This document shows, in pieces, positions 30,833 through 39,900 of a stretch of 64,000 nucleotides of DNA (its first letter is position 1; each line of letters begins with the position of its first letter). The DNA lies in assembly GCA_017623435.1 (NCBI GenBank), contig JAGAPD010000008.1:1-64000 (forward strand), written 5' to 3'. Position numbers and translations under genes: made by a program. The notes beneath the pieces were generated by a model. That model had not been told where the DNA came from. It was given only the letters and a program-made list of their open reading frames with translations, and ran no database searches. Source of the stretch: Clostridia bacterium. Lineage in GTDB: Bacteria; Bacillota; Clostridia; Christensenellales; Pumilibacteraceae.

Positions 30833-32323
30833 ATGAAAAAAAGAATTTTAGCATCAATTTGCGCGCTTATTATCGCGCTCACGTGCGCAGTCTTTACAGG
30901 CTGTCAGACACCCGACCAGTCGCGTGCAGTAGTTAACGTGGACGTCAACCCGTCCATTCAGTTCGTCGTTGACGCGCAAAACAAAGTGGTCAGCGTAAAC
31001 GCGCTTAACGAGGACGCTCAAGTGCTCCTCTACGGCGAAGCAAGCTTTGAAGGTAAGGATATCGAGCAGGCAATTGAAACGATTACTTCGCTTGCCGTTG
31101 AGTACGGATACCTTGACGAACAAAACAAGGTCGTTCAGACTTCCGTTTCCTCGGATAACGAGGATTTAAAGAACAAGCTTACGACGAAAGTGAACGCGTC
31201 CGTTACCGCAGGTGCGCAAAAATTAGGATTTAGCGTAACGGTGGACGACGAGGTTGCTTATTCGCTTATGCGTAAATACGAAGATTACAAGCTGGAGCAC
31301 TTAGACGACGAGCAAATTCAAGCGCTCACCGTTGAAAAATTCAGACTTGCGCTTAACCTTTCGCAGTCTGGCAAGGTTAGTCTTGACGTAGCCGTTAAGA
31401 TGGATGAAAAGCAGTTGATTGACAAGATCAGCGAAGTGGATAAAAAGGTTAAAAACTTCGCGACTAAGGCGTACGAGAAAGCAAAGGCTTTGGCGCAAAA
31501 CGCTTACGACGAGGCAGTAGGAGTGCTCGTTGACAACGTGTACAACGAATATTACCTTACGCACCTTCTCGCTCACCCCACGACCTTCTATTACGGCTCG
31601 GCTTATCAGTCTTACAAGCTCGCGTCGCGCGGTTTCGGGGCAGTAGCGAAAGTTATGACGATTGCTGAAAATATCTACGTTTGTCCGCTTGATAGCGCGG
31701 TAGTGGAAAACGCTGCGCAGTCGTTCGGAATTGCTGACCAGCTTGACCAGCTCAAAGACAACGACGGCAATTATACGCTCGAAAGCATTTGTGCTTACGC
31801 CGACAAGGTTATTAAGAACAGCGAAGAGGGCGTTGAGCTTGAACAGCTCAAAACGCAAATCGACGCTCAGATCAATACGCTCGTTAACGAGGCAAAGGAC
31901 GAGGTGGCTGAACTTTTGGCACAGTACGAGCCTCAGATCCGCGAGATCATCAGCAAAGTAAACGACGTAGTAAAATCGGTTGAAAACGTTATGCCCGCAA
32001 CGCTTAAAGCTTCTTTTGAAGAAAGCATGAGCACCTTTAACGAGGTAGTGACCGAATTTGAAGAGGCGATTGAGAGCGGTACGTTTAACAGCGCAAAGGT
32101 TTACGAATTTCAGGCAAAAATGGTAGATAAGGCGAACAAGATGCTCGCGCTTATCAAAGCAGATATCGGTGATGAGGCGTTTAACGAATGCCAAAACGTA
32201 ATTTCCAGTCGTCAGCAAAGCCTTGACCAGTTGAAAACTACGATGGAAAACGCAATCGCTCAGGCTGAAGAGCAAGCGAAAAACTTCCTTTCCTCGCTTA
32301 AAGAGAGCAGAAAGGAAAATTAA
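30833..32323 (+). CDS. Lipoprotein with RsgI-like domain and helical C-terminus
   Basis: 496 residues. Signal peptide with lipobox VFTGC (Cys at about 23), so it is anchored outside the membrane. Residues 30-90 repeat the RsgI middle-domain pattern of the preceding protein: VVNVDVNPSIQFVVDAQNKV, then VNALNEDAQVLL and SLAVEYGYL. The remainder is Ala/Lys/Glu-rich and mostly helical, with heptad-like stretches (about 190-230 and 330-490). No DNA-binding or cytosolic part exists, so it cannot bind sigma itself. It may compete with or feed signals to the membrane anti-sigma factor. Own ECF-type promoter, GGAGG site, terminator at 32350-32397. Confidence 0.82.
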   Translation: MKKRILASICALIIALTCAVFTGCQTPDQSRAVVNVDVNPSIQFVVDAQNKVVSVNALNEDAQVLLYGEASFEGKDIEQAIETITSLAVEYGYLDEQNKVVQTSVSSDNEDLKNKLTTKVNASVTAGAQKLGFSVTVDDEVAYSLMRKYEDYKLEHLDDEQIQALTVEKFRLALNLSQSGKVSLDVAVKMDEKQLIDKISEVDKKVKNFATKAYEKAKALAQNAYDEAVGVLVDNVYNEYYLTHLLAHPTTFYYGSAYQSYKLASRGFGAVAKVMTIAENIYVCPLDSAVVENAAQSFGIADQLDQLKDNDGNYTLESICAYADKVIKNSEEGVELEQLKTQIDAQINTLVNEAKDEVAELLAQYEPQIREIISKVNDVVKSVENVMPATLKASFEESMSTFNEVVTEFEEAIESGTFNSAKVYEFQAKMVDKANKMLALIKADIGDEAFNECQNVISSRQQSLDQLKTTMENAIAQAEEQAKNFLSSLKESRKEN

Positions 32324-32349
32324 ATAGTCTATTCTCTCATTTCTTTAAC

Positions 32350-32397
32350 GAACGGTAACGCGTCCTCCCCCATAAGCGTTGCCGTTCATTTTTTTTG
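32350..32397 (+). terminator. Terminator after the RsgI-like lipoprotein gene
   Basis: GAACGGTAACGC / GCGTTGCCGTTC stem (one A-G mismatch), 14-base loop and a run of nine T. Confidence 0.85.
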
Positions 32398-32475
32398 ATT
32401 AAAACGCATTTTAATCGTAACGTTTATAATAAATTATGTAAAATAAAAATTTCCAAAGTTTTTTTGCGTAAACTA

Positions 32476-32504
32476 TTGTGTTTTGCGTAAAAGTATGTTA
32501 TAAT
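32476..32504 (+). promoter_or_regulatory. Promoter of the VTC-DUF4956 pair
   Basis: TTGTGT (32476-32481), 17 bases, TATAAT (32499-32504); a 65-nt leader follows. Confidence 0.65.
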
Positions 32505-32574
32505 GAATTGACTGAAAATGATACACCTGCCCGTTGTGGCGGAAAAAGTAAAATGATGAGTAGAAAGGAGAAAT

Positions 32575-33285
32575 ATGGTTAGCTACGTTTTTAAGCGCTA
32601 CGAGAATAAATACATACTTACTCCCGAGCAATACGAAACCATTTTGCGTGAAGTTGAAAAGCGTATGGACCCAGACGAATTCGGCGAAACGACGATACAA
32701 AGTTTGTATTATGATACGCCCACCTGCTTGCTTGTAAGAAATTCTATCTTAAAGCCCAAGTACAAGGAAAAGATTCGCGTGCGCAGTTACGGTCTTGCAA
32801 CGCCGGATAGCAAAGTTTATCTTGAACTGAAACGCAAAAGCAAGGGTATCGTATACAAGCGCCGTATCTCGCTAAAAGAAACGAAGTGCAACGATTTCTT
32901 TGAAAAGGGCGAGTCGCTTGGTACGGATCAGATTTCACGCGAAATTGATTATTTTAAGAATTTTTACGGAACTCTCCGTCCGCTTATATTAATACTTTAC
33001 GATCGCATCGCTTTTAAGAAAAAAGAGATTGACCTTCGTATCACGTTTGACCGAAACACGAGGTACCGTAGTACGCGGTTATCGCTTTGCGACGGGCTGG
33101 ACGGCATTCATTTGCTCGAGCAGGGACACGTGCTTATGGAGATAAAATCATCGCTGGGATTCCCTATGTGGCTTACTAAGCTTCTTAGCGAAAATAAAGT
33201 GTACAAAAGGTCTTTTTCCAAGGTGGGAGAGGCTTACAAAAGAGAATTGACATTATCAAGACAGGAGGCAAAAAAAATTGTTTGA
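32575..33285 (+). CDS. VTC-domain protein (polyphosphate polymerase-like)
   Basis: 236 residues forming one VTC/CYTH-like beta-tunnel domain: FKRYENKYIL at the start, SLYYDTP, KIRVRSYG and LELKRKSKG with the basic residues that line the tunnel, KRR, EIDYF, and late acidic residues in LRITFDRN and LMEIKSS. In yeast this domain synthesises polyphosphate from ATP; bacterial versions occur near CotH, DUF4956 and carbohydrate-binding proteins, where their role is unclear. Start ATG with AAAGGAG. The end overlaps the start of the next gene by eight bases, so the two are coupled. Confidence 0.88.
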   Translation: MVSYVFKRYENKYILTPEQYETILREVEKRMDPDEFGETTIQSLYYDTPTCLLVRNSILKPKYKEKIRVRSYGLATPDSKVYLELKRKSKGIVYKRRISLKETKCNDFFEKGESLGTDQISREIDYFKNFYGTLRPLILILYDRIAFKKKEIDLRITFDRNTRYRSTRLSLCDGLDGIHLLEQGHVLMEIKSSLGFPMWLTKLLSENKVYKRSFSKVGEAYKRELTLSRQEAKKIV

Positions 33286-33952
33286 CACTATCTTTACTGA
33301 CGGCGTAATGACGCCAGCTACGTTTTTTATAAGCATCGGTTCGGCGATCGTTACGGGCATAATTCTTTCGTTTATGTGCTTTTTCCGTACCCGTTCGTCG
33401 AAGTCGTTTTTGATCGCGTCCGCGCTTATGCCCGCGGCAGTAGCTATCGTTATAGCAATCGTTAACGGTAACCTCGGCGCAGGTATCGCGATTGCAGGTG
33501 CGTTCAGCTTGGTTCGTTTCCGTTCCGCACCCGGTACTGCAAAAGAAATTTGCATTATCTTTATTTCGATGTCGTCCGGACTTGCTTTCGGTATGGGCTA
33601 TATCGCGTACGGCGTGCTTTTCTCGGTAGGTTGCGGTGCAATCTTAATGCTTTTCGAGGCGTTGAAGATTTGGGAGAAAAAGCCCGATCAAAGAGAGAAG
33701 AATATCCGTATCACGCTCCCTGAGGATCTTGACTACACGGGCGTATTTGACGACATCTTCGAAAAGTACACCGAAAGAGCAGAGCTTATGCGCGTTAAGA
33801 CCATCAATATGGGAAGTATGTTCCGCGTTTACTATAACGTAAAACTTAAAGTAGGCGTTAAGGAAAAAGAATTTATCGATGAAATCCGCATTAGAAACGG
33901 TAACCTCGAGGTTTCCGCTGAACGCGTAGATTATCGTAAAAACGAACTTTAA
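33278..33952 (+). CDS. DUF4956 membrane protein
   Basis: 224 residues from a TTG start with GGAGG eight to nine bases upstream. About four TM helices (residues 15-135), with the conserved segment NLGAGIAIAGAFSLVRFRSAPGT split by the membrane, then a cytosolic alpha/beta domain (about 145-224). This is the DUF4956 family, nearly always next to a VTC-domain gene as here. A role in moving or anchoring the VTC product is likely but unproven. Terminator at 33958-33989. Confidence 0.88.
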   Translation: MFDTIFTDGVMTPATFFISIGSAIVTGIILSFMCFFRTRSSKSFLIASALMPAAVAIVIAIVNGNLGAGIAIAGAFSLVRFRSAPGTAKEICIIFISMSSGLAFGMGYIAYGVLFSVGCGAILMLFEALKIWEKKPDQREKNIRITLPEDLDYTGVFDDIFEKYTERAELMRVKTINMGSMFRVYYNVKLKVGVKEKEFIDEIRIRNGNLEVSAERVDYRKNEL

Positions 33953-33957
33953 AAATA

Positions 33958-33989
33958 CGAAACGGAGTGGCACGTACCGCTCCGTTTTA
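33958..33989 (+). terminator. Terminator of the VTC-DUF4956 pair
   Basis: AACGGAGTGG / CCGCTCCGTT stem with a G-U pair, then TTTTAT. Confidence 0.8.
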
Positions 33990-34002
33990 TCATTTTTTAC
34001 AG

Positions 34003-34033
34003 AAAAACCGCCTCAAAACGAGACGGTTTTTTA
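34003..34033 (-). terminator. Methyltransferase gene terminator
   Basis: AAAAACCGCCTC / GAGACGGTTTTT stem, one mismatch, directly after the minus-strand stop codon. Confidence 0.8.
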
Positions 34034-34774
34034 TTATTTTTTTACGGCTTTTACTATTAAAAACGAAGGCTTTATAAATTCCTTGCGTAAGGAGGGGCGA
34101 ATGGAAAGCGCGCGTTCGTCAGGCGTAGGCTCGACGACTTGCGTTACGGTTAGTCCTGCCTGCGCGACTGCGTTTATAACTTGCGCAAAAGTGCGATGAT
34201 ATTTTTGTACGCCCTTTACGAACCATTCAACCGTGCGTTTTCCGCTTTTATTGTAGTGTGAGAAAGTATAGGAAACGGGCTCGTCACCGTCGTAGTTATA
34301 GTGACCGTTACCGTCTATCGTTGCCGTAGCAATAGGGTGTTCTTGCGAAAATAGTAAGGTTGCGCCCTCGTTCATAACGGCGTAAATTTTTTTCATCAGC
34401 ACGTCAAATTCGTCCGTATAATGAAAAGCGAGTGAGCTGTAAACGAGGTCAAATTTTTCGTTGAGAGTGTCAATATTTTCAAAACGGCTGTGGACGTACT
34501 GCACCGTTTCGTGAGAATTTTCTTTTTTGGCTACGGAAAGCATCTTTTCTGAAATATCAATTCCAACCACGCGTTTAGCGCCCATGCGAGCAAATTGTGC
34601 GCAGTTATCGCCAAAACCGCAGCCAAGATCAAGCACGCACTTGTCCTTTACTGCGCATATCAGCTTTGACATAGCAGGTTGTTCAATAAGAACGTTATAG
34701 TTGTCTTTCGTTTGGCGCAAAGCGAAATAGCCGTTAAAAAATTTTTCGTCGTCGTAAACGTTTTGATCGTACAT
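34034..34774 (-). CDS. Class I SAM-dependent methyltransferase
   Basis: 246 residues from the ATG at 34774, which has AAGGAGG; the frame opens 19 codons earlier, but the TATAAT of the promoter (34803-34831) lies in that stretch. Rossmann methyltransferase: motif I VLDLGCGFGDNCAQFA, acidic ribose-binding VVGIDISEKML, post-motif LVYSSLAFHYTDEF. The C-terminal part (SQEHPIATA, YHRTFAQVINAVAQAGL) is as in UbiE/ubiquinone-type small-molecule methylases. The substrate is not deducible. Convergent with DUF4956. Confidence 0.9.
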   Translation of the reverse strand: MYDQNVYDDEKFFNGYFALRQTKDNYNVLIEQPAMSKLICAVKDKCVLDLGCGFGDNCAQFARMGAKRVVGIDISEKMLSVAKKENSHETVQYVHSRFENIDTLNEKFDLVYSSLAFHYTDEFDVLMKKIYAVMNEGATLLFSQEHPIATATIDGNGHYNYDGDEPVSYTFSHYNKSGKRTVEWFVKGVQKYHRTFAQVINAVAQAGLTVTQVVEPTPDERALSIRPSLRKEFIKPSFLIVKAVKK

Positions 34775-34802
34775 AACCGCCTCCTTGTAAAAATGGAAAC
34801 AC

Positions 34803-34831
34803 ATTATATCAAAAATTTTGCAATAAAGCAA
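34803..34831 (-). promoter_or_regulatory. Methyltransferase promoter
   Basis: Minus strand TTGCTT (plus 34826-34831), 17 bases, TATAAT (plus 34803-34808). Confidence 0.7.
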
Positions 34832-34873
34832 CCGTTTTTTAGCGTTTTTGAGGTGAATAACGTATATTTTGCG

Positions 34874-34902
34874 TTGACAAAAACTGATGGCGGTGTTATA
34901 AT
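34874..34902 (+). promoter_or_regulatory. Promoter of the type VII-like gene cluster
   Basis: TTGACA (34874-34879), 17-base spacer, TATAAT (34897-34902). No further promoter or terminator is obvious until 42384, so it probably drives all six genes to 42335. Confidence 0.85.
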
Positions 34903-34965
34903 TGTAAAGTATATTATATATTTATATTAAACAATTTACCAAAAAATCGTTATTTGGAGGCAAAA

Positions 34966-36870
34966 ATGGACGATAAGAAAAAGAGCGGATTAAACGCTTT
35001 TGCAGGCAGAAAGGTAGGCGGTAGCGACAAGTACCGCGAGCATCACCTTGAAACGCTCCGTCACGAGCGCGCAGTTGAAACGACGGATAGAATCAATCAG
35101 TTCTACGCGCAAAACAAGACGCTTGAGTGGGCAAGACGTGCGTTTGATTTTTGTGATCGCGAGCAAGAAAACGGCGTGGATATAGCGGACATTTGCGAAG
35201 GACTTAAAAAGCTTCCGCTTATCAGAAGTGAGGCGCAGAGCATTATTGACGACGACGCGCGCCAAAAGCAGAAGAAAATTGACGATGAAAACGCGAAAAT
35301 CCGCGCGCGAGAAGTTGCGGACGCGCAAAGAAAACGTCAGCTTGAGCTTTTGCAGAAAGAGCAGGATCTTAAAAATCAGGCGGACGAGGCGGCGTACGTT
35401 GCTAACGTTGAAAAGCTTATTTCTTCGCTTTCGGGCGACGACAGAACGCGCGCGTGGGTAGAGTCGGTAAAAAACGCGTACGCTATCGCGAGTGGACTTC
35501 CCCAAGCGTCGTACAATAAGATTAAAAACCGTCACCTTCTCGAAGATTTCGTAAAAGAGACGGCGCTGGTAGAAAAGGCGCTTGATCTTGACGCGGAAAT
35601 TATCGACCTTCAAAATTCCAGAACGAAGAGTAAGGCGTGGGCGGATAAGGTATTTAAGCTGGAAAAACAGCTTGACGGCGCTCACGAAAAATATCTTACT
35701 AAGAAAGAAAACTATTACGAAGTTTTGTCGCTTGCTGGCAAGGTTTTCTACGCGCCTCAGCTTGCTACTATCGAGGGCTTTTTGAAAAAGATTGAGCGTG
35801 GCGATAGCCGTTTGGCGCTTGAGGATTACCCCAAGACCACGACGACGGTAGAAAAACTGCGCGAGGCAATTTATATCGACGAGTATATCGACAACTTCGA
35901 AATTCGCTGGACGGACGCGCAGGACGTTATGAGCACGCTCAAAGCAAAGGACAAGAAGGCTGCTGATGCTGAAAGGGCGCGTTTGATTGAAGAAGAAAAG
36001 GCGCGTAAGAAGGAGCAAGAGCGTTTAGCGGAAATCGATCGTCAAAACGAAATTAAAAGAAAGCAAGAGATTGCAAGAAAGAAAGAGCTTGAAAGGAAAA
36101 AAGCGCTTGCAAGAAGAAGAAATTCCTACATAATTATGGCGGTTAGTGCGCTCGTAGTTTTGGCAGGATCTATTATCGGCGGTATATTTACGGAAGGAAT
36201 CGTTCGTTCCATTTTGTTCGGCGGTGGCTGTTCGGTAGGCGCGCTTGTAATCTACGCTATCATTGCTCGACTTTTGGGTAGCAAGGGCGCGGACGAGGCG
36301 AGAGGCGTCGTTTATATCGTGTTCAGCTTGCTCCACATTGCAGCAGGAATCGCGTGTATTTTCCTGGATGCAAGTGGAATAATGACGCTTTGCGTATCTG
36401 TGGGCGTGTTCGCAGGAATGATTCTTAATCTTGTGATGTCCATTGATTGTAGAGACGACTTTGAAAACGATATGATGTTCGTCGTGCTGTTTGTTAATAG
36501 CATACTTTTGTCTGCGGCGCTTTATATGGTGATTCCCTCTATTTGGGGCGGAGTAATCGGTGCGGTTATTATCTTGACGATGGCTATCGTTTGCGGTTGC
36601 ATCGTTAACGCTAACAACCCCTACGACACGGGTATCGTAGTTTTGATGGGCGTGTTCGTGGCGACCATTTTGGGTGCGCTCGTTGCAATGTTCTTCAGTT
36701 GGGGATTGTTTATTATGGGCGTTGCGGCAGTAATCGGCTGCGTTATTCCCCTTTGCGTTATGGCGAGCAACGACGTTGACGGATCGATGGTTATCGCTAT
36801 GGGCGCAATTATTATCGGAATTATCGTAGCGTTTATTGCAGTAGCCGTGCATTGTGGCTGGTTCGCATAA
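34966..36870 (+). CDS. Coiled-coil protein with nine C-terminal TM helices (type VII-like cluster)
   Basis: 634 residues from ATG 34966 (GGAGG at 34956-34960; a TTG four codons earlier is not used because the ribosome site would be inside it). Residues 1-385 are soluble, charged and largely helical, ending in a highly basic/acidic stretch (about 345-390, many KKEQER/KRKQE-like heptads). Residues 390-634 hold nine hydrophobic helices with short loops and almost no extracytoplasmic domain. I recognise no family. As first gene before the EssC-like ATPase it is the best candidate for the membrane channel or platform that the ATPase, which lacks TM helices, must dock to. Confidence 0.75.
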   Translation: MDDKKKSGLNAFAGRKVGGSDKYREHHLETLRHERAVETTDRINQFYAQNKTLEWARRAFDFCDREQENGVDIADICEGLKKLPLIRSEAQSIIDDDARQKQKKIDDENAKIRAREVADAQRKRQLELLQKEQDLKNQADEAAYVANVEKLISSLSGDDRTRAWVESVKNAYAIASGLPQASYNKIKNRHLLEDFVKETALVEKALDLDAEIIDLQNSRTKSKAWADKVFKLEKQLDGAHEKYLTKKENYYEVLSLAGKVFYAPQLATIEGFLKKIERGDSRLALEDYPKTTTTVEKLREAIYIDEYIDNFEIRWTDAQDVMSTLKAKDKKAADAERARLIEEEKARKKEQERLAEIDRQNEIKRKQEIARKKELERKKALARRRNSYIIMAVSALVVLAGSIIGGIFTEGIVRSILFGGGCSVGALVIYAIIARLLGSKGADEARGVVYIVFSLLHIAAGIACIFLDASGIMTLCVSVGVFAGMILNLVMSIDCRDDFENDMMFVVLFVNSILLSAALYMVIPSIWGGVIGAVIILTMAIVCGCIVNANNPYDTGIVVLMGVFVATILGALVAMFFSWGLFIMGVAAVIGCVIPLCVMASNDVDGSMVIAMGAIIIGIIVAFIAVAVHCGWFA

Positions 36871-36929
36871 TATTTTTGCATCTCAAAAACTTTACACAAA
36901 ACCTTATTAAACGTTTAGGAAACAGATAA

Positions 36930-39900
36930 ATGATATCTACTTTTGACAAATTAAAAAAGCTACGCGTTACGTACGAAACGGAGCTTAAACAAAGAAAAGA
37001 AGAGTACTCACAAGCGGTTGCGGAGGCGAAGGACGACTATAACCGTTCGCTTTCTATTGACTTCGTGGACGAGGAAAAGTTGCGTTTTGAAGTGTCGCTT
37101 GACTCGCTTGAAGAGCTTTATCAGGACATCGTCGACATTTACGCGCGCACGAAAGGTTTGACCTTTTCGGTTACGCGCCATATGGCTGGCGTTAGCGCAC
37201 GCCCCGTGCCTCACGGCGGAGTAAACGAGTATTTTGACCGTCTCGTAGAGGACTGTAACGGTGCGCTTGACGCTATTGAGAGAAGTCGCTCGCCCGAGCA
37301 GGATATCGTGCCTATCAAGGCGTTTTGTCAGGGACTTGCCGACCTTCGCTACGTGGTTAAAAACGCGCGTAGACTGGTGGAGGAAACGGGCGATACCCAG
37401 CGCAAAAAACAGGAGCTTTTGCAACGCAAAAAGGAGCGAATTTCTGAAGCTGAGCGCGAGTACGCCGAGCAAACGAGGGTAGAAAACTTCGATTGCTACG
37501 GTGAACTGGAAAAGTTCAGCCAAAAGATTATTGAAGAGTATAAAATCACCGGCGACAGTATGCTTTCAAACAAGCCAATTAGGTGCAGAAACGATCATAA
37601 ATATTTGATGGGATTTTATACTGCTGACGTGCCTACGGCGGATTTGAATTTTGCCGAGCGCGTACTTCATATTCCCTCCGCGGCGTTTGCGACTAACCCT
37701 ATCTATTTTAACCTCAACGCCGACCACACGACCTTGCTTATCAACGCGCCCAAGATGTTCTACGAAAAGTCGCATATTTTATTCCACGACGAGCGTAGAA
37801 AACTGGAATTTCACAAGCTTCTGACTAATATTTACCTGTCGCTTATCAGCAATATGCCTGCAAAACAGTTACTCTTTACGGGCGTAGAGCCGGACGGGGC
37901 AGGCGACTCCGTTTTGGGCGGAATCGAGATGTCCATTAACGAGAAGCTCAAAACGGGAGTTTTCAAAAAGGTGAGCAAAAAGGTGGATATGGCTACCGAG
38001 TCTATCCCCGAGCTTTTTGAGGAAATCAGATCGCTTTGCGACGAGCGTTCAGCAGTCTATACCAACCGCGGAATAAGCGATATTTTCGCGTACAACGAGA
38101 AGAATACTTCCAGTAGCAATTATTTTTTGGCGTTTTTTGCAAACCGCTACCCGTACGGATTTGACAGTACGCGTTACGACGGTCGTCAAGAACTCGTTAA
38201 TATGGCTACGCGCAACGGCAGTAAGGGTGTAATTTCCATTATTTGTCAGGAAACCGACGCTAAATTTACGCCTAACGCTCAGCCTCTTACGGCGGAAGAG
38301 CTTAACGCTGACGTAATTGATATTTCCGCTGACGGAACGATTACTTACAACGGAAAACGCGCAACGCTTGATATCCGCTCGCTTGACTTTGACTACGATA
38401 ACTATATGAAAGAATTGTCCAGTTACTTGGTCAAAGCGTCCAGCATTTGGCTTTACGATATTTTGGACAAGGAGGACGCTAAGCCTGCCATAGTTAAAAC
38501 GGCGGACAAATCGGGCGACAACGTGTTCTACAAGCGTATCACCGTACCTATGGGCGAGAGCGCAGGCAAGCAGTTTAATTTCTCTATGAAGGCGTGTTCG
38601 ACCGAAAGCTTTGCGCTTTTGGTGGGAGCGGCTGAATCGGGTAAATCTTCTTTCCTTCATACCTTTATTCTTAGCGCGGCGGCTAAATATTCGCCCGACG
38701 AGCTTCAATTTGGTTTAGTTGACTTTAAGGCGAAAAAGGATTCTCCCGAGTTTTCGCAATATATTAAGATCCCGGGCAAAGATAATTTATACGTTCCGCA
38801 CGTTAAATACCTTATGGTTAACGGAAAGGCGGAGTGCGCGATTGACCTATTTAATATGCTCGTCGATATCAAAAACGAGCGAAGTGCACTCTTTACGCAG
38901 GCAGGAGTTACCGAGCTTTCCGCGTATAACGACAGCGAGCTGGTAAAGAGCGGTAAGCTTCCGCGCCTACCCATTTATATGTTCATTATCGACGAATATA
39001 ACGTTATGCTTGAAGGTGACGGAAAGCGCGATAGAAACGTTAACCGTATGATAGTTACCGCGCTTACGACCACGATTAAGGCGGTGCGCGCTTACGGTAT
39101 CGGCATTATGCTTTCCGGTCAGTCGGTAGCCAGCGGACTTACGGGCGAGGAAGGTGCGCTCGCGCAAATGAAAACGAGAATTTCGCTGTACACCAACAGT
39201 ATCGAGGGCTACGGCACGCTTATGGGTGCGAGCAACGTAGCGGGAAAAGACGCGAAAAACGAAGTAGGATATTTGCGTGATAAGGGCTATTCAATATTCA
39301 CCTCCGACGCCGGCAGAACGCGTACGCAGGTGCGCCACGCTTACGCAGGACAGACGGGCTGTAAGCGTCAGCTTGAGCTTGCAAAGCGTATCCGTCAGCA
39401 ATGGGGCGAGGGCGATCAGCTTATCGCGGGCGACGTAACGAAGTACCCCGTATCCCACGATTCGAAAAATAAGTTTACCGTGGGAAGAGTGGAAAAGAAG
39501 AAATTCCAAATTCCGCTGGGCATTTCCTCCGCGTCTATGAAAGCGCAAGGACTTGAATATTCGTCCGAGCAAGACGGAATGGGATACTTCGCGTTTGCCG
39601 CTACAGATCAAATCGTGGATATTGAAAGAAACGCTATGTTTTCTTTCCTTTCTACCACGCGCCGTCAAAACCTTTCTATAAACCAGATTCAGTATCTGAG
39701 TACTTTTGAGTCGTATAACGGCTATTTTGACGAGTACTTTAACGCTTATCCGCAACTGAATAATTATATCAACCTCGTTTTGGGCGAGGAGCTTACCGCT
39801 AAAAAGTTCATTGAGATTTACGACGCGTACGAATCGCGCCGTGCAAAAGCGGCGAAGGAGAGATGCGAATTCGAGCCGTTATTCGTTATAATGCACGATA

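Noticed and set aside
34954-34965. Start of the nine-TM protein at TTG 34954
   Set aside because: The GGAGG ribosome site lies inside these codons; ATG 34966 is correctly spaced from it.
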